From Melaminivora sp034675505 (lineage in GTDB: Bacteria > Pseudomonadota > Gammaproteobacteria > Burkholderiales > Burkholderiaceae_C): 64,000 nucleotides of DNA. A program made the translations under genes and the position numbers. The notes under the pieces were generated by a model, which ran no database searches, was not told where the DNA came from, and saw only the letters and a list, made by a program, of their open reading frames with translations. Shown here piece after piece: positions 1 through 9,070 of this stretch; position 1 is the stretch's first letter, and each line of letters starts with the position of its first letter. The DNA lies in NCBI GenBank assembly GCA_034675505.1, contig JAUCDD010000038.1, forward strand, positions 51,685-115,684, written 5' to 3'.

Positions 1-1388
1 TTGGGCGCCGTGAAGGGGTGGTGCACGGCCACCCAGCGGCCGGCTTCCTCGTCGTGCTCGAACATGGGGAAGTCCACCACCCACAGCGGCGCCCAGCGGT
101 CCTCGAACAGGCCGCTCTTCTTGCCGAACTCGCTGTGGCCGACCTTCAGGCGCAGGGCGCCGATGCTGTCGTTGACGATCTTTTCCTTGTCGGCGCCGAA
201 GAACAGCAGGTCGCCGTCCTGCGCGCCGGTGCGCTTGAGGATCTCGGCCAGCGCCGCGTCGTGGATGTTCTTGACGATGGGCGACTGCAGGCCATCACGG
301 CCCTTGGCGGCTTCGTTGACCTTGATCCAGGCCAGGCCCTTGGCGCCGTAGATCTTCACAAACTCGGTGTACTGGTCGATCTCGCCGCGGCTGATGGCGC
401 TGCCACCCGGCACGCGCAGGGCCACGACGCGCCCGCCCCTGGTGGTGGCGGGGGTGGAGAAGACCTTGAAGTCCACGTCGGCCATGACGTCGGTCAGCTC
501 GGTGAATTCGAGCTGGACGCGCAGGTCGGGCTTGTCCGAGCCGAAGCGGTGCATCGCCTCCTGGTACGTCATGGTGGGGAAGTCGCCCAGCTGCACGTCC
601 AGCTGCGCCTGGAAGACCTCGCGGATCATGCGCTCGAAGATGGCGCGGATTTCCTCTTCGCCCAGGAAGGACGTCTCGCAGTCGATCTGCGTGAACTCGG
701 GCTGGCGGTCGGCGCGCAGGTCCTCGTCGCGGAAGCACTTGGTGATCTGGTAGTAGCGGTCGTAGCCGGCCACCATCAGCATCTGCTTGTACAGCTGGGG
801 CGACTGCGGCAGCGCGAAGAACTGGCCGTCGTGCACGCGGCTGGGCACCAGGTAGTCGCGCGCGCCCTCGGGCGTGCTCTTGCCCAGCATGGGCGTCTCG
901 ATGTCGATGAAGCCCTCCTTGTCCAGGAAGTTGCGCACCTGGATCGCCGTCTTGTAGCGCAGCATCATGTTGCGCTGCATCGCGGGGCGGCGCAGGTCCA
1001 TGACGCGGTGGGTGAGGCGCGTGGTCTCCGACAGGTTGTCGTCGTCCATCTGGAAGGGCGGCGTGACGGAGGCGTTGAGCACCACCAGCTCATGGCACAG
1101 CACTTCGATCTGGCCGCTCTTGAGCTTGTCGTTGGTCGTGCCCTCGGGGCGCGCCCGCACCAGGCCCTTGACCTGTACGCAGAACTCATTGCGCACGTCC
1201 TCGGCCACGGCGAACATCTCCGGGCGGTCCGGGTCGCAGACCACCTGCACGTAGCCTTCGCGGTCGCGCAGGTCGATGAAGATCACGCCGCCGTGGTCGC
1301 GGCGGCGGTTCACCCAGCCGCACAGGGTGACGGTTTGGCCCATCAGGGCTTCGGTCACGAGACCGCAGTAGTGGGAGCGCATGGCCAT
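1..1388 (-). CDS. aspS: Aspartate-tRNA ligase, C-terminus cut off by window edge
   Basis: Charges tRNA-Asp (in many bacteria also tRNA-Asn) with aspartate in the cytoplasm. The minus-strand frame is open from 1388 to the left edge, giving about 462 of the usual ~600 residues. The N-terminus carries the OB-fold anticodon-binding segment (CGWVNRRRDHGG, then IDLRDREG). Near the window edge the class II catalytic domain reads LWVVDFPMFEHDEEAGRW followed by AVHHPFTAP, typical of bacterial AspRS. The start is MAMRSHYCG; a second ATG lies six bases further in. It follows the FmdB-like and DUF502 genes in the same direction, a common Burkholderiales order. Not a hypothetical: the motifs are diagnostic. 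Confidence 0.96.
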   Translation of the reverse strand, partial: MAMRSHYCGLVTEALMGQTVTLCGWVNRRRDHGGVIFIDLRDREGYVQVVCDPDRPEMFAVAEDVRNEFCVQVKGLVRARPEGTTNDKLKSGQIEVLCHELVVLNASVTPPFQMDDDNLSETTRLTHRVMDLRRPAMQRNMMLRYKTAIQVRNFLDKEGFIDIETPMLGKSTPEGARDYLVPSRVHDGQFFALPQSPQLYKQMLMVAGYDRYYQITKCFRDEDLRADRQPEFTQIDCETSFLGEEEIRAIFERMIREVFQAQLDVQLGDFPTMTYQEAMHRFGSDKPDLRVQLEFTELTDVMADVDFKVFSTPATTRGGRVVALRVPGGSAISRGEIDQYTEFVKIYGAKGLAWIKVNEAAKGRDGLQSPIVKNIHDAALAEILKRTGAQDGDLLFFGADKEKIVNDSIGALRLKVGHSEFGKKSGLFEDRWAPLWVVDFPMFEHDEEAGRWVAVHHPFTAP

Positions 1389-1511
1389 GGTGGTTCAGTC
1401 TTCTTCCTGCGCCCGTCAGGCGGGCGCGACGATGGTGGTGTTGCAGCAGTGTGGGTCGATGGAGTCCGCCACGGGGCGGCGCAGCAGCGTGCGGCGGTCA
1501 AGCCGGCGCGG

Positions 1512-2135
1512 CTAGCGGGCGGGCTCGGCCGCCAGGGGGTCCGGGGGCGCCACGACGCCCATGGACACGATGTATTTGAGGGCGGCGTCGATGCTCATGT
1601 CCAGCTCCACGCAATCGCTCTTCCTCACCAGCACGAAGTAGCCGCCCGTGGGGTTGGGGGTGGTGGGCACATAGACGCTCACGTATTCATCGCGCAGGTA
1701 GGCCGCCACCTCGCCGCTGGGCTGGCCGGTGACGAAGGCCACCGTCCATACCCCCTCGCGCGGCCATTGCACCAGCACGGCGGTGCGAAAGGCGTTGCCG
1801 CTCTCGGAAAACAGCGTGTCCGAAACCTGCTTGACGCTGGAATAGATGGAGCGCACCACCGGGATACGGCTGACCAGCGAATCGCCCAGCGCGACCAGCT
1901 TGCGGCCGGCGAAGTTGCTGGCAAAGGCGCCCACGACCAGCAGGATGCTCAGGGCCAACAGCGCCCCGAAGCCGGGGATGTGCAGGCCCAGCAGCCGGTC
2001 CGGCTGCCAGGCGCCGGGCAGGATGGCCAGGGTCTGGTCCAGGACGCCGACGATCCAGGCCAGCACCCAGACCGTGATCACCCCCGGCACCACCACCAGC
2101 AGCCCCGTGAAGAACCACTTGCGCAGCGCAGCCAT
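1512..2135 (-). CDS. DUF502 family membrane protein
   Basis: Inner-membrane protein of 207 residues and unknown biochemical role. Two N-terminal hydrophobic segments are visible (about residues 7-30 and 50-75), followed by a soluble domain with the family's typical strings SRIPVVRSIYSSVKQ and YVPTTPNPTGGY. The chosen start (MAALRKWFFTG) has an AAGGCG-like ribosome site upstream; an ATG seven codons earlier is possible. It lies between the FmdB-like gene and aspS on the same strand and is probably co-transcribed. Family assignment is firm; function is not known. Confidence 0.88.
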   Translation of the reverse strand: MAALRKWFFTGLLVVVPGVITVWVLAWIVGVLDQTLAILPGAWQPDRLLGLHIPGFGALLALSILLVVGAFASNFAGRKLVALGDSLVSRIPVVRSIYSSVKQVSDTLFSESGNAFRTAVLVQWPREGVWTVAFVTGQPSGEVAAYLRDEYVSVYVPTTPNPTGGYFVLVRKSDCVELDMSIDAALKYIVSMGVVAPPDPLAAEPAR

Positions 2136-2197
2136 GGATTCGCCTTTTTGCATCAGTCAAGCGTCCGATGGGCTCGATGCCGGCGCGGGGCTTGGGG

Positions 2198-2425
2198 CTA
2201 CAGCTTCTTTTTTTTAGGAGCATCCGGGGCCTGCGCCGGGGCCTTGCCGCTGAAGTCGGTGGCATACCAGCCGGTGCCCTTGAGCTGGAAGCCGGGCGCC
2301 GTGAGCTGCTTGGCGAATGTCCCGGCGGCGCAGGCCGGGCAGGTTGTGAGCGGGGCGTCGGAGATCTTTTGCAGCACGTCCCTGGCGTGGCCGCACGAGG
2401 CGCACCGGTAGGCGTAAATAGGCAT
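2198..2425 (-). CDS. FmdB-type zinc ribbon protein
   Basis: Small protein of 75 residues with an N-terminal zinc ribbon: CASC at residues 8-11 and CPAC at 29-32, within the FmdB/CxxC regulatory family fold (starts MPIYAYRC). The middle ends in GTGWYATDF, also typical, and the tail is lysine-rich. Proteins of this family are often annotated as putative regulators, but the role is unproven. It is upstream of the DUF502 gene and aspS on the same strand. Confidence 0.9.
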   Translation of the reverse strand: MPIYAYRCASCGHARDVLQKISDAPLTTCPACAAGTFAKQLTAPGFQLKGTGWYATDFSGKAPAQAPDAPKKKKL

Positions 2426-2493
2426 TGCGAAAAGGCGTGCGTTGGTGGGGAAAAACCGGCAATTATAGGCAACGCCGGGTTTTCCCCCGCGCC

Positions 2494-3945
2494 TCAGTCC
2501 AGCCCCGCGACCGGCTGGGCCGGCAGGCGCCGGTTGCGCACCAGCTGCGGCGCCAGCGAGCCGGCGACCATGCCTGCCACCGCCGCCAGCACGCCGGCGA
2601 GCTGCTGCGGAAAGGCCTCGCCCAGCGCCGGGGTCAGCATGAACAGCACCCAGGTGCCTATGCCCAGCACCACCGCGCACATGGCTCCCTGCGTGTTGGC
2701 GCGATTCCAGTACAGGCCGAACACCAGCGGCACGAAGGCGCCCACCAGCGGCACCTGGTAGGCGCCCGAGACCAGTTCGAAGATCGGCGTGCCCTCCATC
2801 TTGATGGAGTAGGCCAGCACCGCCAGGGCAAAGACGAACACGCTGATGCGCATGATGCGCAGGTTCTCGTCGTCGCTGATGTGGCGCGGGCGGAACTGGC
2901 GCCAGATGTTCTCGGTAAACGTCACGGCCGGCGCCAGCAGGGTGGCCGAGGCGCAGGACTTGATGGCCGACAGCAGCGCGCCGAAGAACAGCACCTGCAT
3001 GGCCACCGGCATGCGCTCCATGACCAGCGTGGGCAGCACTTTCTGCGGATCGTCGCCCAGCAGCGCCTCGGTCTGCTCCGGCATGATGATCAGGGCGCTG
3101 GCCACCAGGAACATGGGCACGAAGGCGAACAGGATGTAGGCGCTGCCGCCGATGATGGTGCCGTGCGTGGCGGCCTTTTCCGTCCTGGCCGACATGACGC
3201 GCTGGAACACGTCCTGCTGCGGGATCGAGCCCAGCATCATGGTGATGGCCGCGCCGAAGAAGAACACCATCTCGTGCCAGGTGGGCTCCGGCCAGAAGCG
3301 CAGCATGTCGCGGCTGGTGACCAGGTGGATGACCTTGTCCGCGCCGCCGGCCATGTCGGCAGCGAAGAACGACAGCACCAGCAGGCCCACGACCAGCACG
3401 ATCATCTGGATGAAGTCGGTCACCGCCACCGACCACATGCCGCCCCACAGCGTGTAGACCAGGATCGAGCCCACGCCGATGGCCATGCCCCAGGGGATCG
3501 AGATCAGCCCGCCCGACAGCAGGTTGAACACCAGCCCCAGCGCGGTGACCTGCGCCGAGACCCAGCCCAGGTAGCTGAGCATGATGATCAGCGAGCAGAC
3601 GACCTCGATGGCGCGGCCGTAGCGCTCGCGGTAGTAGTCCGAGATGGTCAGCAGCGACATGCGGTACAGCCTGGCGGCGAAGAACGCGCCCACCAGGATC
3701 AGGCACATGCCGGCGCCGAAGGGGTCTTCCACCACCGCGTTCAGCCCCCCCTTGATGAACTTGGCCGGCACGCCCAGCACGATCTCCGAACCGAACCAGG
3801 TCGCGAACGTGGTGGTGATGATCATGTACATGGGCAGGTGCCGCCCGGCGATGGCGAAGTCGGCCGTGTTCTGCACGCGCCGCGCCGCCCACAGGCCTAT
3901 GCCTATGGTCACGAACAGGTAAACGATCACCATGAAGAGCAACAC
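2494..3945 (-). CDS. Sodium:solute symporter (SSS family)
   Basis: Predicted inner-membrane secondary transporter of 483 residues, sodium-coupled by family. Many hydrophobic segments run the length of the protein, starting with FMVIVYLFVTIGIGLW. The family-like stretches FAIAGRHLPMYM and FGSEIVLGVPAKF near the N-terminus support the call. I chose a GTG start at 3945 because AGGAG sits seven bases upstream; an ATG four codons later would give 479 residues. A longer ATG frame reaches 4095 but its N-terminus overlaps ubiB and looks non-coding. The substrate cannot be told from sequence. It lies downstream of ubiB. Confidence 0.85.
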   Translation of the reverse strand: MLLFMVIVYLFVTIGIGLWAARRVQNTADFAIAGRHLPMYMIITTTFATWFGSEIVLGVPAKFIKGGLNAVVEDPFGAGMCLILVGAFFAARLYRMSLLTISDYYRERYGRAIEVVCSLIIMLSYLGWVSAQVTALGLVFNLLSGGLISIPWGMAIGVGSILVYTLWGGMWSVAVTDFIQMIVLVVGLLVLSFFAADMAGGADKVIHLVTSRDMLRFWPEPTWHEMVFFFGAAITMMLGSIPQQDVFQRVMSARTEKAATHGTIIGGSAYILFAFVPMFLVASALIIMPEQTEALLGDDPQKVLPTLVMERMPVAMQVLFFGALLSAIKSCASATLLAPAVTFTENIWRQFRPRHISDDENLRIMRISVFVFALAVLAYSIKMEGTPIFELVSGAYQVPLVGAFVPLVFGLYWNRANTQGAMCAVVLGIGTWVLFMLTPALGEAFPQQLAGVLAAVAGMVAGSLAPQLVRNRRLPAQPVAGLD

Positions 3946-4024
3946 GGGGCAACTCCTGGATGGAAAAAGTGGAAGGGGAAGAAAGGAGAAGGAAAAGGGA
4001 ACGCGGGGGGCGCCGGGGCAGCGG

Positions 4025-5593
4025 TCAGGAAAAAACGCGCACGCGCAGGAACAGCTGCATGGCCAGCAGGCCCAGAACGAAGCCCAGGCCGCCATACACC
4101 AGGCTTTGCAGCAGCCGGTTGGTGCGCCTTTGCTCGGCCAGCAGGGCCAGCAGCTCGGCGCGGCCTTCGTGGGGCCGGCGGCTCAGGTGCTCGTGCAGCA
4201 GGCGCGGCAGCTCGGGGATCAGCTTGGCGTAGCGCGGCGCCTCCAGCTGCAGCTCGCGCCACAGGCGCTTGGGGCCGAGCTGGTCGAGCATCCATTTTTC
4301 CAGGAACGGCTTGGCGGTGCTCCACAGGTCCAGCTCGGGGTCGAGCTGGCGGCCCAGGCCTTCGATGTTGAGCAGCGTCTTTTGCAAAAGCACCAGCTGG
4401 GGCTGGATCTCGACCTGGAAGCGGCGCGAGGTCTGGAACAGGCGCAGCAGCACCATGCCCAGCGAGATTTCCTTCAGCGGCCGGTCGAAGTAGGGTTCGC
4501 AGACGGAGCGTATGGCCGACTCCAGCTCATTCACCCGCGTGCCCGGCGGCACCCAGCCGGACTCGATGTGCAGCTCGGCCACGCGCTTGTAGTCGCGCCG
4601 GAAGAACGCCGTGAAGTTCTGCGCCAGGTATTCCTTGTCGTACTCGGTCAGCGTGCCCACGATGCCGAAGTCCAGCGAGATGTAGCGCCCGAACGTGGCC
4701 GGGTCCAGGCTGACCTGGATGTTGCCGGGGTGCATGTCGGCATGGAAGAAGCCGTCGCGGAACACCTGGGTGAAGAAGATGGTCACGCCGTCGCGCGCCA
4801 GCTTGGGGATGTCCACGCCGGCCTCGCGCAGGCGCGCCACCTGGCTGATGGGCACGCCATTCATGCGCTCCATGACCAGCACGTCGGCATGGCAGTAGTC
4901 CCAGAAGATCTCGGGGATCAGCACCAGGTCCAGCCCGCTCATGTTGCGCCGCAGCTGGGCGGCGTTGGCGGCCTCGCGGATCAGGTCCAGCTCGTCGTGC
5001 AGGTAGTTGTCGAACTCGGCCACCACCTGGCGGGGCTTCAGCCGCTTGCCGTCGGCGGACAGGCGCTCGACCCAGCCGGCCGTCATGCCCATCAGCTCCA
5101 GGTCGCGGTCGATCACCGGCAGCATGCCGGGGCGCAGCACCTTCACCGCCACGTCGCGCAGGGCTCCATTGCGGTCGCGGATCACGGCGAAATGCACCTG
5201 GGCGATCGAGGCGCTGGCCACCGGCGTGCGCTCGAACGAGACGAACACCTCCTCCAGCGGGCGGCGGAAGGCGCGCTCGATGGTGGCCACGGCGATGGCG
5301 GGGTCGAACGGCGGCACGCGGTCCTGCAGCAGCGCCAGTTCGTCGGCGATGTCCGGGGGCATCAGGTCGCGCCGGGTGGACAGCACCTGGCCGAACTTCA
5401 CGAAGATGGGGCCCAGGCTCTCCAGCGCCAGGCGCAGGCGCACGCCGCGCGGGGCATCCAGGCGCCGCCCGAAGGTGATGATGCGCGTGAAGGCCAGCAG
5501 CCACGGGTGCTTGAAGCTGGACAGCACGACCTCGTCCAGGCCATGGCGCAACACCACCCGCACGATGGTGAGGCCCCGCAGGAAGCGCCTCAT
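4025..5593 (-). CDS. ubiB: UbiB, ubiquinone biosynthesis atypical kinase/ATPase
   Basis: Membrane-associated ABC1/ADCK/UbiB protein needed for ubiquinone biosynthesis. The 522-residue product shows the family signatures: the KxGQ motif in PIFVKFGQVLSTR (about residues 63-75), the Ala-rich loop region around ASIAQVHF, the catalytic-loop-like ADMHPGNIQV, and the metal-binding LDFGIVG. A single hydrophobic segment at the C-terminus (about 490-515) anchors it. The start codon overlaps the ubiJ stop as ATGA, indicating translational coupling. Length is normal for the family. Confidence 0.95.
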   Translation of the reverse strand: MRRFLRGLTIVRVVLRHGLDEVVLSSFKHPWLLAFTRIITFGRRLDAPRGVRLRLALESLGPIFVKFGQVLSTRRDLMPPDIADELALLQDRVPPFDPAIAVATIERAFRRPLEEVFVSFERTPVASASIAQVHFAVIRDRNGALRDVAVKVLRPGMLPVIDRDLELMGMTAGWVERLSADGKRLKPRQVVAEFDNYLHDELDLIREAANAAQLRRNMSGLDLVLIPEIFWDYCHADVLVMERMNGVPISQVARLREAGVDIPKLARDGVTIFFTQVFRDGFFHADMHPGNIQVSLDPATFGRYISLDFGIVGTLTEYDKEYLAQNFTAFFRRDYKRVAELHIESGWVPPGTRVNELESAIRSVCEPYFDRPLKEISLGMVLLRLFQTSRRFQVEIQPQLVLLQKTLLNIEGLGRQLDPELDLWSTAKPFLEKWMLDQLGPKRLWRELQLEAPRYAKLIPELPRLLHEHLSRRPHEGRAELLALLAEQRRTNRLLQSLVYGGLGFVLGLLAMQLFLRVRVFS

Positions 5594-6180
5594 GGCGGGG
5601 GAAAGCGGTCGGCAGGCCGGGGCGCGTCGGCGCCGTGGCTGTCCGGGGCGCCTGCGGCGCCCATGCGGGCGCCGGCGAAGCGGCGCAGCGCCGCCGCCGC
5701 GCGCTCGGCCACCGAGGCCAGGGCACGGGCCGGCGCATCGCCGATCAGGCGCGACAGGTCGTCCTCGACGTCCCAGCGCACGTTGTCCACCACCCAGTGG
5801 ATGTCGGCGGCCAGCTGCACGTCGCCCTCGATGCGGATGGTGGGCCGATCACCGGCCAGCGCGCCGCGCGCCAGCGTCAGGGGCGAGTCCTCGCAGACCT
5901 GCAGGCGCAGGTCGGGCGCGGCGCCCTCGGGGGCCAGGTCGAGCAGGCCGGCGGGGGTGACGGCCAGCGTCAGGAAGAAGTGGCGCCACTGCACATGGGC
6001 CGTGCGCCCGGCCTGGCGCGCCAGGCGGTCCATCGCCTCGCGCTCCTGCATGAGCACGTGGTTGAGGAACAGGACGGCGCGGCGCTGCAGTTCATGCACC
6101 AGCCACTGCGGGGGCTGCGCGCCGGCCAGGCCGCGCTGCACCAGGCCATCCAGAAACGAAAAAGGGGACTGCATAGGCAT
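5590..6180 (-). CDS. ubiJ: UbiJ-like ubiquinone biosynthesis accessory factor (SCP2 domain)
   Basis: Predicted lipid-binding accessory factor of the aerobic ubiquinone pathway; 196 residues, similar to UbiJ. No catalytic motif is expected. The N-terminal half (starting near LQRRAVLFLNHVL) resembles the sterol-carrier-like fold, followed by DIHWVVDNVRWDVEDDLSR, a stretch typical of betaproteobacterial UbiJ. The tail is Ala/Pro-rich and degenerate. The call rests mainly on its place directly before and overlapping ubiB. Two in-frame ATGs (6180 and 6174) lie inside a hairpin described separately. Confidence 0.82.
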   Translation of the reverse strand: MPMQSPFSFLDGLVQRGLAGAQPPQWLVHELQRRAVLFLNHVLMQEREAMDRLARQAGRTAHVQWRHFFLTLAVTPAGLLDLAPEGAAPDLRLQVCEDSPLTLARGALAGDRPTIRIEGDVQLAADIHWVVDNVRWDVEDDLSRLIGDAPARALASVAERAAAALRRFAGARMGAAGAPDSHGADAPRPADRFPPP

Positions 6181-6187
6181 AGTCCCC
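6159..6187 (-). promoter_or_regulatory. Terminator-like hairpin enclosing the ubiJ start codon
   Basis: On the minus strand a 7-bp perfect stem (GGGGACT at 6187-6181 pairing with AGTCCCC at 6170-6164) encloses a 10-base loop that contains both candidate ubiJ ATGs and is followed directly by TTTTT. It looks like an intrinsic terminator or attenuator sitting on the start codon between the Tim44-like gene and ubiJ. The structure is seen in sequence; any regulatory effect is inference. Confidence 0.5.
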
Positions 6188-6250
6188 GATTATTCCTTGA
6201 AGTGGCGCGCGCGCTGTCGGCTATTTGCCCGGCAGCGCGCGGACCTGGGG

Positions 6251-7246
6251 CTATTGCAGCGCCTGCACGCCCGCCACCAGCCAGCCACTGGAGCCGCTCT
6301 TGGGCTTGGTCATGTTCCAGACCTCGCGGAACGGGCTGGGGCCGGCCGAGGGCTCCTCGCGGATCATGCCGGAGAACTCGACGCTGGCCATGTAGCCGTC
6401 GCCCAGGTCCTCGATGCCCAGCAGCTGCGCCTCCAGCATGACCACCTCGGTGTGGTTGGGCGCGCCGGCGGGGCGGTGCTGCTCGCGCTCGGCCAGCTGG
6501 GTGCGGATCTCGCCCAGCATGGCGTCGGTCATCATGGAGCGCAGCGTGGCGATGTTGGAGGCGTCCCAGGCCGCCTGCAGCGTGGTGAAGTTGCGCTTGG
6601 CGGCCGCCAGGAATCCCTCGGTGTCGAAGCCCTCGGGCACGCCCCAGTTCTGCGAGCCCGCCAGGGCCGAGCCGATCATCGAGCCCGTGCCCGCCGCGGC
6701 GGGCTGCGCCTGGAAGGCCGCGCCGGCGCGCTCCCAGGGGCGCGCCGAAGCGTCGTTGCCGACCTTCTCGGGGTTGTACTGGGGCGGCATCTGCACGTTG
6801 GCCGGCGGTGCGCCGGCGCCCGCGCCCTGGAAGGCAAAGGGCGAGGCGTTGCCGGCCGCAGGCGCGGCCGCGCGGCGCGAGCGCATGATCATGCCGACCA
6901 CCGCCATGACCACCAGCGCCAGCAGCGCGAACATCAGGAACTGCCCGAAGCCGGCGCCCATGCCCAGCGAGTTGGCCAGCCAGGCCAGGCCCAGGCCGGC
7001 CGCCAGGCCGCCCAGCATGGCGCCCCAGGGCTTCTTGGGCGCGGCGGCCGCCGGCTGCGCGGGCGCGTTGTGCGGCGCGGCGTTCTGCGCCGGTGCGCCG
7101 GGCGCGCGCTGCGGCGTGGCCTCGCGCTGCGTCACGTTGCTCGACTGGCGTCCCACGGATTTGCCGCCGCCCAGGCGCGCGGCATCGGCTTGCACATGCG
7201 CCAGGGCCAGGAAGGCCACCAGCGCCACGGACCAGAGTTTCTTCAT
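6251..7246 (-). CDS. Tim44-like domain protein, exported or membrane-anchored
   Basis: Protein of 331 residues with an N-terminal signal peptide (MKKLWSVALVAFLALAHVQA), a Pro/Ala-rich linker to about residue 70, two hydrophobic segments (about 75-95 and 100-120) and a C-terminal Tim44-like domain containing RNFTTLQAAWDASN and LRSMMTDAM. Bacterial Tim44-domain proteins are of uncertain function, with membrane biogenesis suggested. It lies between ubiE and ubiJ, all on the minus strand, as in other Comamonadaceae. Confidence 0.85.
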   Translation of the reverse strand: MKKLWSVALVAFLALAHVQADAARLGGGKSVGRQSSNVTQREATPQRAPGAPAQNAAPHNAPAQPAAAAPKKPWGAMLGGLAAGLGLAWLANSLGMGAGFGQFLMFALLALVVMAVVGMIMRSRRAAAPAAGNASPFAFQGAGAGAPPANVQMPPQYNPEKVGNDASARPWERAGAAFQAQPAAAGTGSMIGSALAGSQNWGVPEGFDTEGFLAAAKRNFTTLQAAWDASNIATLRSMMTDAMLGEIRTQLAEREQHRPAGAPNHTEVVMLEAQLLGIEDLGDGYMASVEFSGMIREEPSAGPSPFREVWNMTKPKSGSSGWLVAGVQALQ

Positions 7247-7294
7247 GTCTTCTCCCGAAGGTAGTGAGCGTCCAGATTGGGGTTCAAAGGGATG

Positions 7295-8027
7295 TCAGCA
7301 CTTGATTCCAACATGCAGCGCGACCACTCCGCCAGTCATGTTGTGATAGTCCACATGGCCGAAGCCAGTTTGCTTCATGAGGGCTTTGAGCTCCTCCTGG
7401 CCGGGGTGCATGCGGATGGATTCGGCCAGGTACTGGTAGCTGGCGGCGTCGCCGGCGACCAGCGACCCCAGGCGCGGCAGCACCTTGAAGGAATACCAGT
7501 CGTAGGCCTTCTCCAGGGGGCGGGCCACCTTGGAAAACTCCAGCACCAGCAGGCGCCCGCGCGGCTTGAGCACGCGGCACATCTCGGCCAGCGCTGCGTC
7601 CTTGTGCGTCATGTTGCGCAGGCCGAAGGCGACGCTGACCAGGTCGAAGTGGTTGTCCGGGAACGGCAGCTGCTCGGCGTCGCACACCATCGTGGGCAGC
7701 ACCACGCCGGCATTGATCAGCCGGTCGCGCCCGGTGCGCAGCATGGCCTCGTTGATGTCGGTGTGCACCACCTGGCCGGTGGCGCCGACCTTCTTCCGCG
7801 AATGCCAGCGCCAGGTCGCCCGTGCCGCCGGCGATGTCCAGCACCTGGTCGCCCTCGCGCAGGTTGGCCACCATCACGGTGAACGCCTTCCAGGCCCGGT
7901 GCAGGCCTGCGGACATCAGGTCGTTCATCACGTCGTAGCGGGAGGCGACGGAATCGAACACGCCGCGCACGCGGCGCGCCTTGTCGCCCTCGTCAACCGA
8001 CTGGAAACCGAAATGGGTGGTGTTCAT
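7295..8027 (-). CDS. ubiE: UbiE, ubiquinone/menaquinone C-methyltransferase (one-base frameshift)
   Basis: SAM-dependent C-methylation of the quinone ring. The N-terminal part (MNTTHFGFQSVDEGDKA to LDIAGGTGDLALAFA) contains the SAM-binding glycine motif; the C-terminal part (VHTDINEAML to VGIKC) is in the next frame and carries the family stretches LPFPDNHFDLVSVAFGLRN and LVLEFSKV. Removing one base near 7797 restores a normal 243-residue protein (LALAFAKKVGATGQVVHTD). As the gene should be essential for aerobic respiration, the extra base is probably a sequence error. Adjacent to the Tim44-like gene, ubiJ and ubiB. Confidence 0.92.
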
Positions 8028-8126
8028 GGTGCGATGCTAGGTCAGGGGCCGGCGCGGCGTACAGGGACAACCCCGTGCGGGCGTGGGACTTGTGTGGCTA
8101 TTGGGCCAATGGAGGGGGCGGCGGCG

Positions 8127-8543
8127 TCAATGTCCGCCGCCGCAGCCGCCGCCGTGCCCCCGGCGCGCCTGCATGGGGGCGTCGCGCTCCAGCCCGGCCT
8201 CGGCCAGCCGGCGCTCGTATTCACGCATCAGCTGCTCCTGGTCGCGGCCCAGTGCGTACAGGTAGTCCCAGGTGAACAGGCCGCTGTCGTGCCCGTCCGA
8301 GAAGGTGGGGCGCACGGCGTAGTGGCCCACGGGCTCCAGCTGCACCAGGGCCACGCCGCGCTTGCCGGTCTGCAGCACTTCCTGGCCCGGGCCGTGGCCC
8401 TGCACCTCGGCCGAGGGCGAGTACACGCGCAGCAGCTCGAAGGGGATGCGGAAGGTGGCGCCATCGGAGAACGCCACCTCCAGCACGCGCGATTGCTCGT
8501 GCACGGTGATGGCCTGGGGAGCGGGAGCGGGTGGATTTGCCAT
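8127..8543 (-). CDS. DUF971 (GBBH-like N-terminal) domain protein
   Basis: Protein of 138 residues with the DUF971 / gamma-butyrobetaine hydroxylase-like N-terminal domain: TFRIPFELLRVYSPSAEVQGHG, then VGHYAVRPTFSDGHDSGLFTWDYL. The C-terminus ends in a His/Gly/Cys tail (RRGHGGGCGGGH) that could bind metal. I chose the ATG at 8543; a TTG four codons upstream is possible. It precedes ubiE on the same strand. The molecular role is unknown; a link to iron-sulfur metabolism has been suggested for the domain. Confidence 0.85.
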   Translation of the reverse strand: MANPPAPAPQAITVHEQSRVLEVAFSDGATFRIPFELLRVYSPSAEVQGHGPGQEVLQTGKRGVALVQLEPVGHYAVRPTFSDGHDSGLFTWDYLYALGRDQEQLMREYERRLAEAGLERDAPMQARRGHGGGCGGGH

Positions 8544-8546
8544 TGT

Positions 8547-8610
8547 TTGACTCAAATAGGGCTGTTGCCGGCGTAAATCAAGGGCCTGTAGCTATTACAA
8601 ACATAGCAAC
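8547..8610. repeat. Dispersed intergenic hairpin repeat, copy 1
   Basis: Copy of a ~60-bp element seen at least seven times here. Its shared core on the plus strand is TTGCCGGCGT, then a variable stretch, then a GCTAT/ATAGC stem-loop (GCTATTACAAACATAGC here). It lies immediately upstream of the DUF971 start codon. Confidence 0.7.
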
Positions 8611-8612
8611 CA

Positions 8613-9059
8613 TCACGCCTGCGCCCACTGCGCCAGCCGCTCGCGCAGCGCCTGGTGCAGGGCCGGCAGGCGCTGCGCCAGCTGCGCCTCAGGCTGCGGC
8701 GCGCGCGGGCGCTGCGCTGCGGCCCAGATGGGCGCGGGCCAGTGGCTGTCCCACTCGTGGCGCGCGACGACGTGCCAGTGCAGGTGCGGCACCATGTTGC
8801 CCAGGCTTGCGAGGTTGACCTTGTCGGGTTGCGCATGCTCGCGCAGCACCTGCTCGACCAGCGCCACGGCAGCCATGCAGTGCGCGCGGCCTGCCGCATC
8901 GAGATCGGTGAATTGGGCCACGTGCGCGTTCCACAGCACGCGGTAGAAGGCCGGAAAGCCCGGCTCGTCCACATGCACCACGCGCAGGCGCTCGCCGCGC
9001 CAGACCAGGGCGCCGCCGTCTGCGCTGCACAGGGGGCACCCCGCGCCGGCGCCGGGCAT
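8613..9059 (-). CDS. HIT family protein
   Basis: Predicted nucleotide hydrolase/transferase of the histidine-triad superfamily, 148 residues. The triad is seen as HLHWHVVAR (about residues 98-106), preceded by NLASLGNMVPH. An N-terminal CPLC pair is common in this subgroup. The start MPGAGAGCPLC is the only plausible ATG; it opens about 11 bases after the stop of the large FAD oxidoreductase on the same strand, suggesting co-transcription. Substrate unknown. Confidence 0.88.
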   Translation of the reverse strand: MPGAGAGCPLCSADGGALVWRGERLRVVHVDEPGFPAFYRVLWNAHVAQFTDLDAAGRAHCMAAVALVEQVLREHAQPDKVNLASLGNMVPHLHWHVVARHEWDSHWPAPIWAAAQRPRAPQPEAQLAQRLPALHQALRERLAQWAQA

Positions 9060-9070
9060 GGGGCCCGCGG

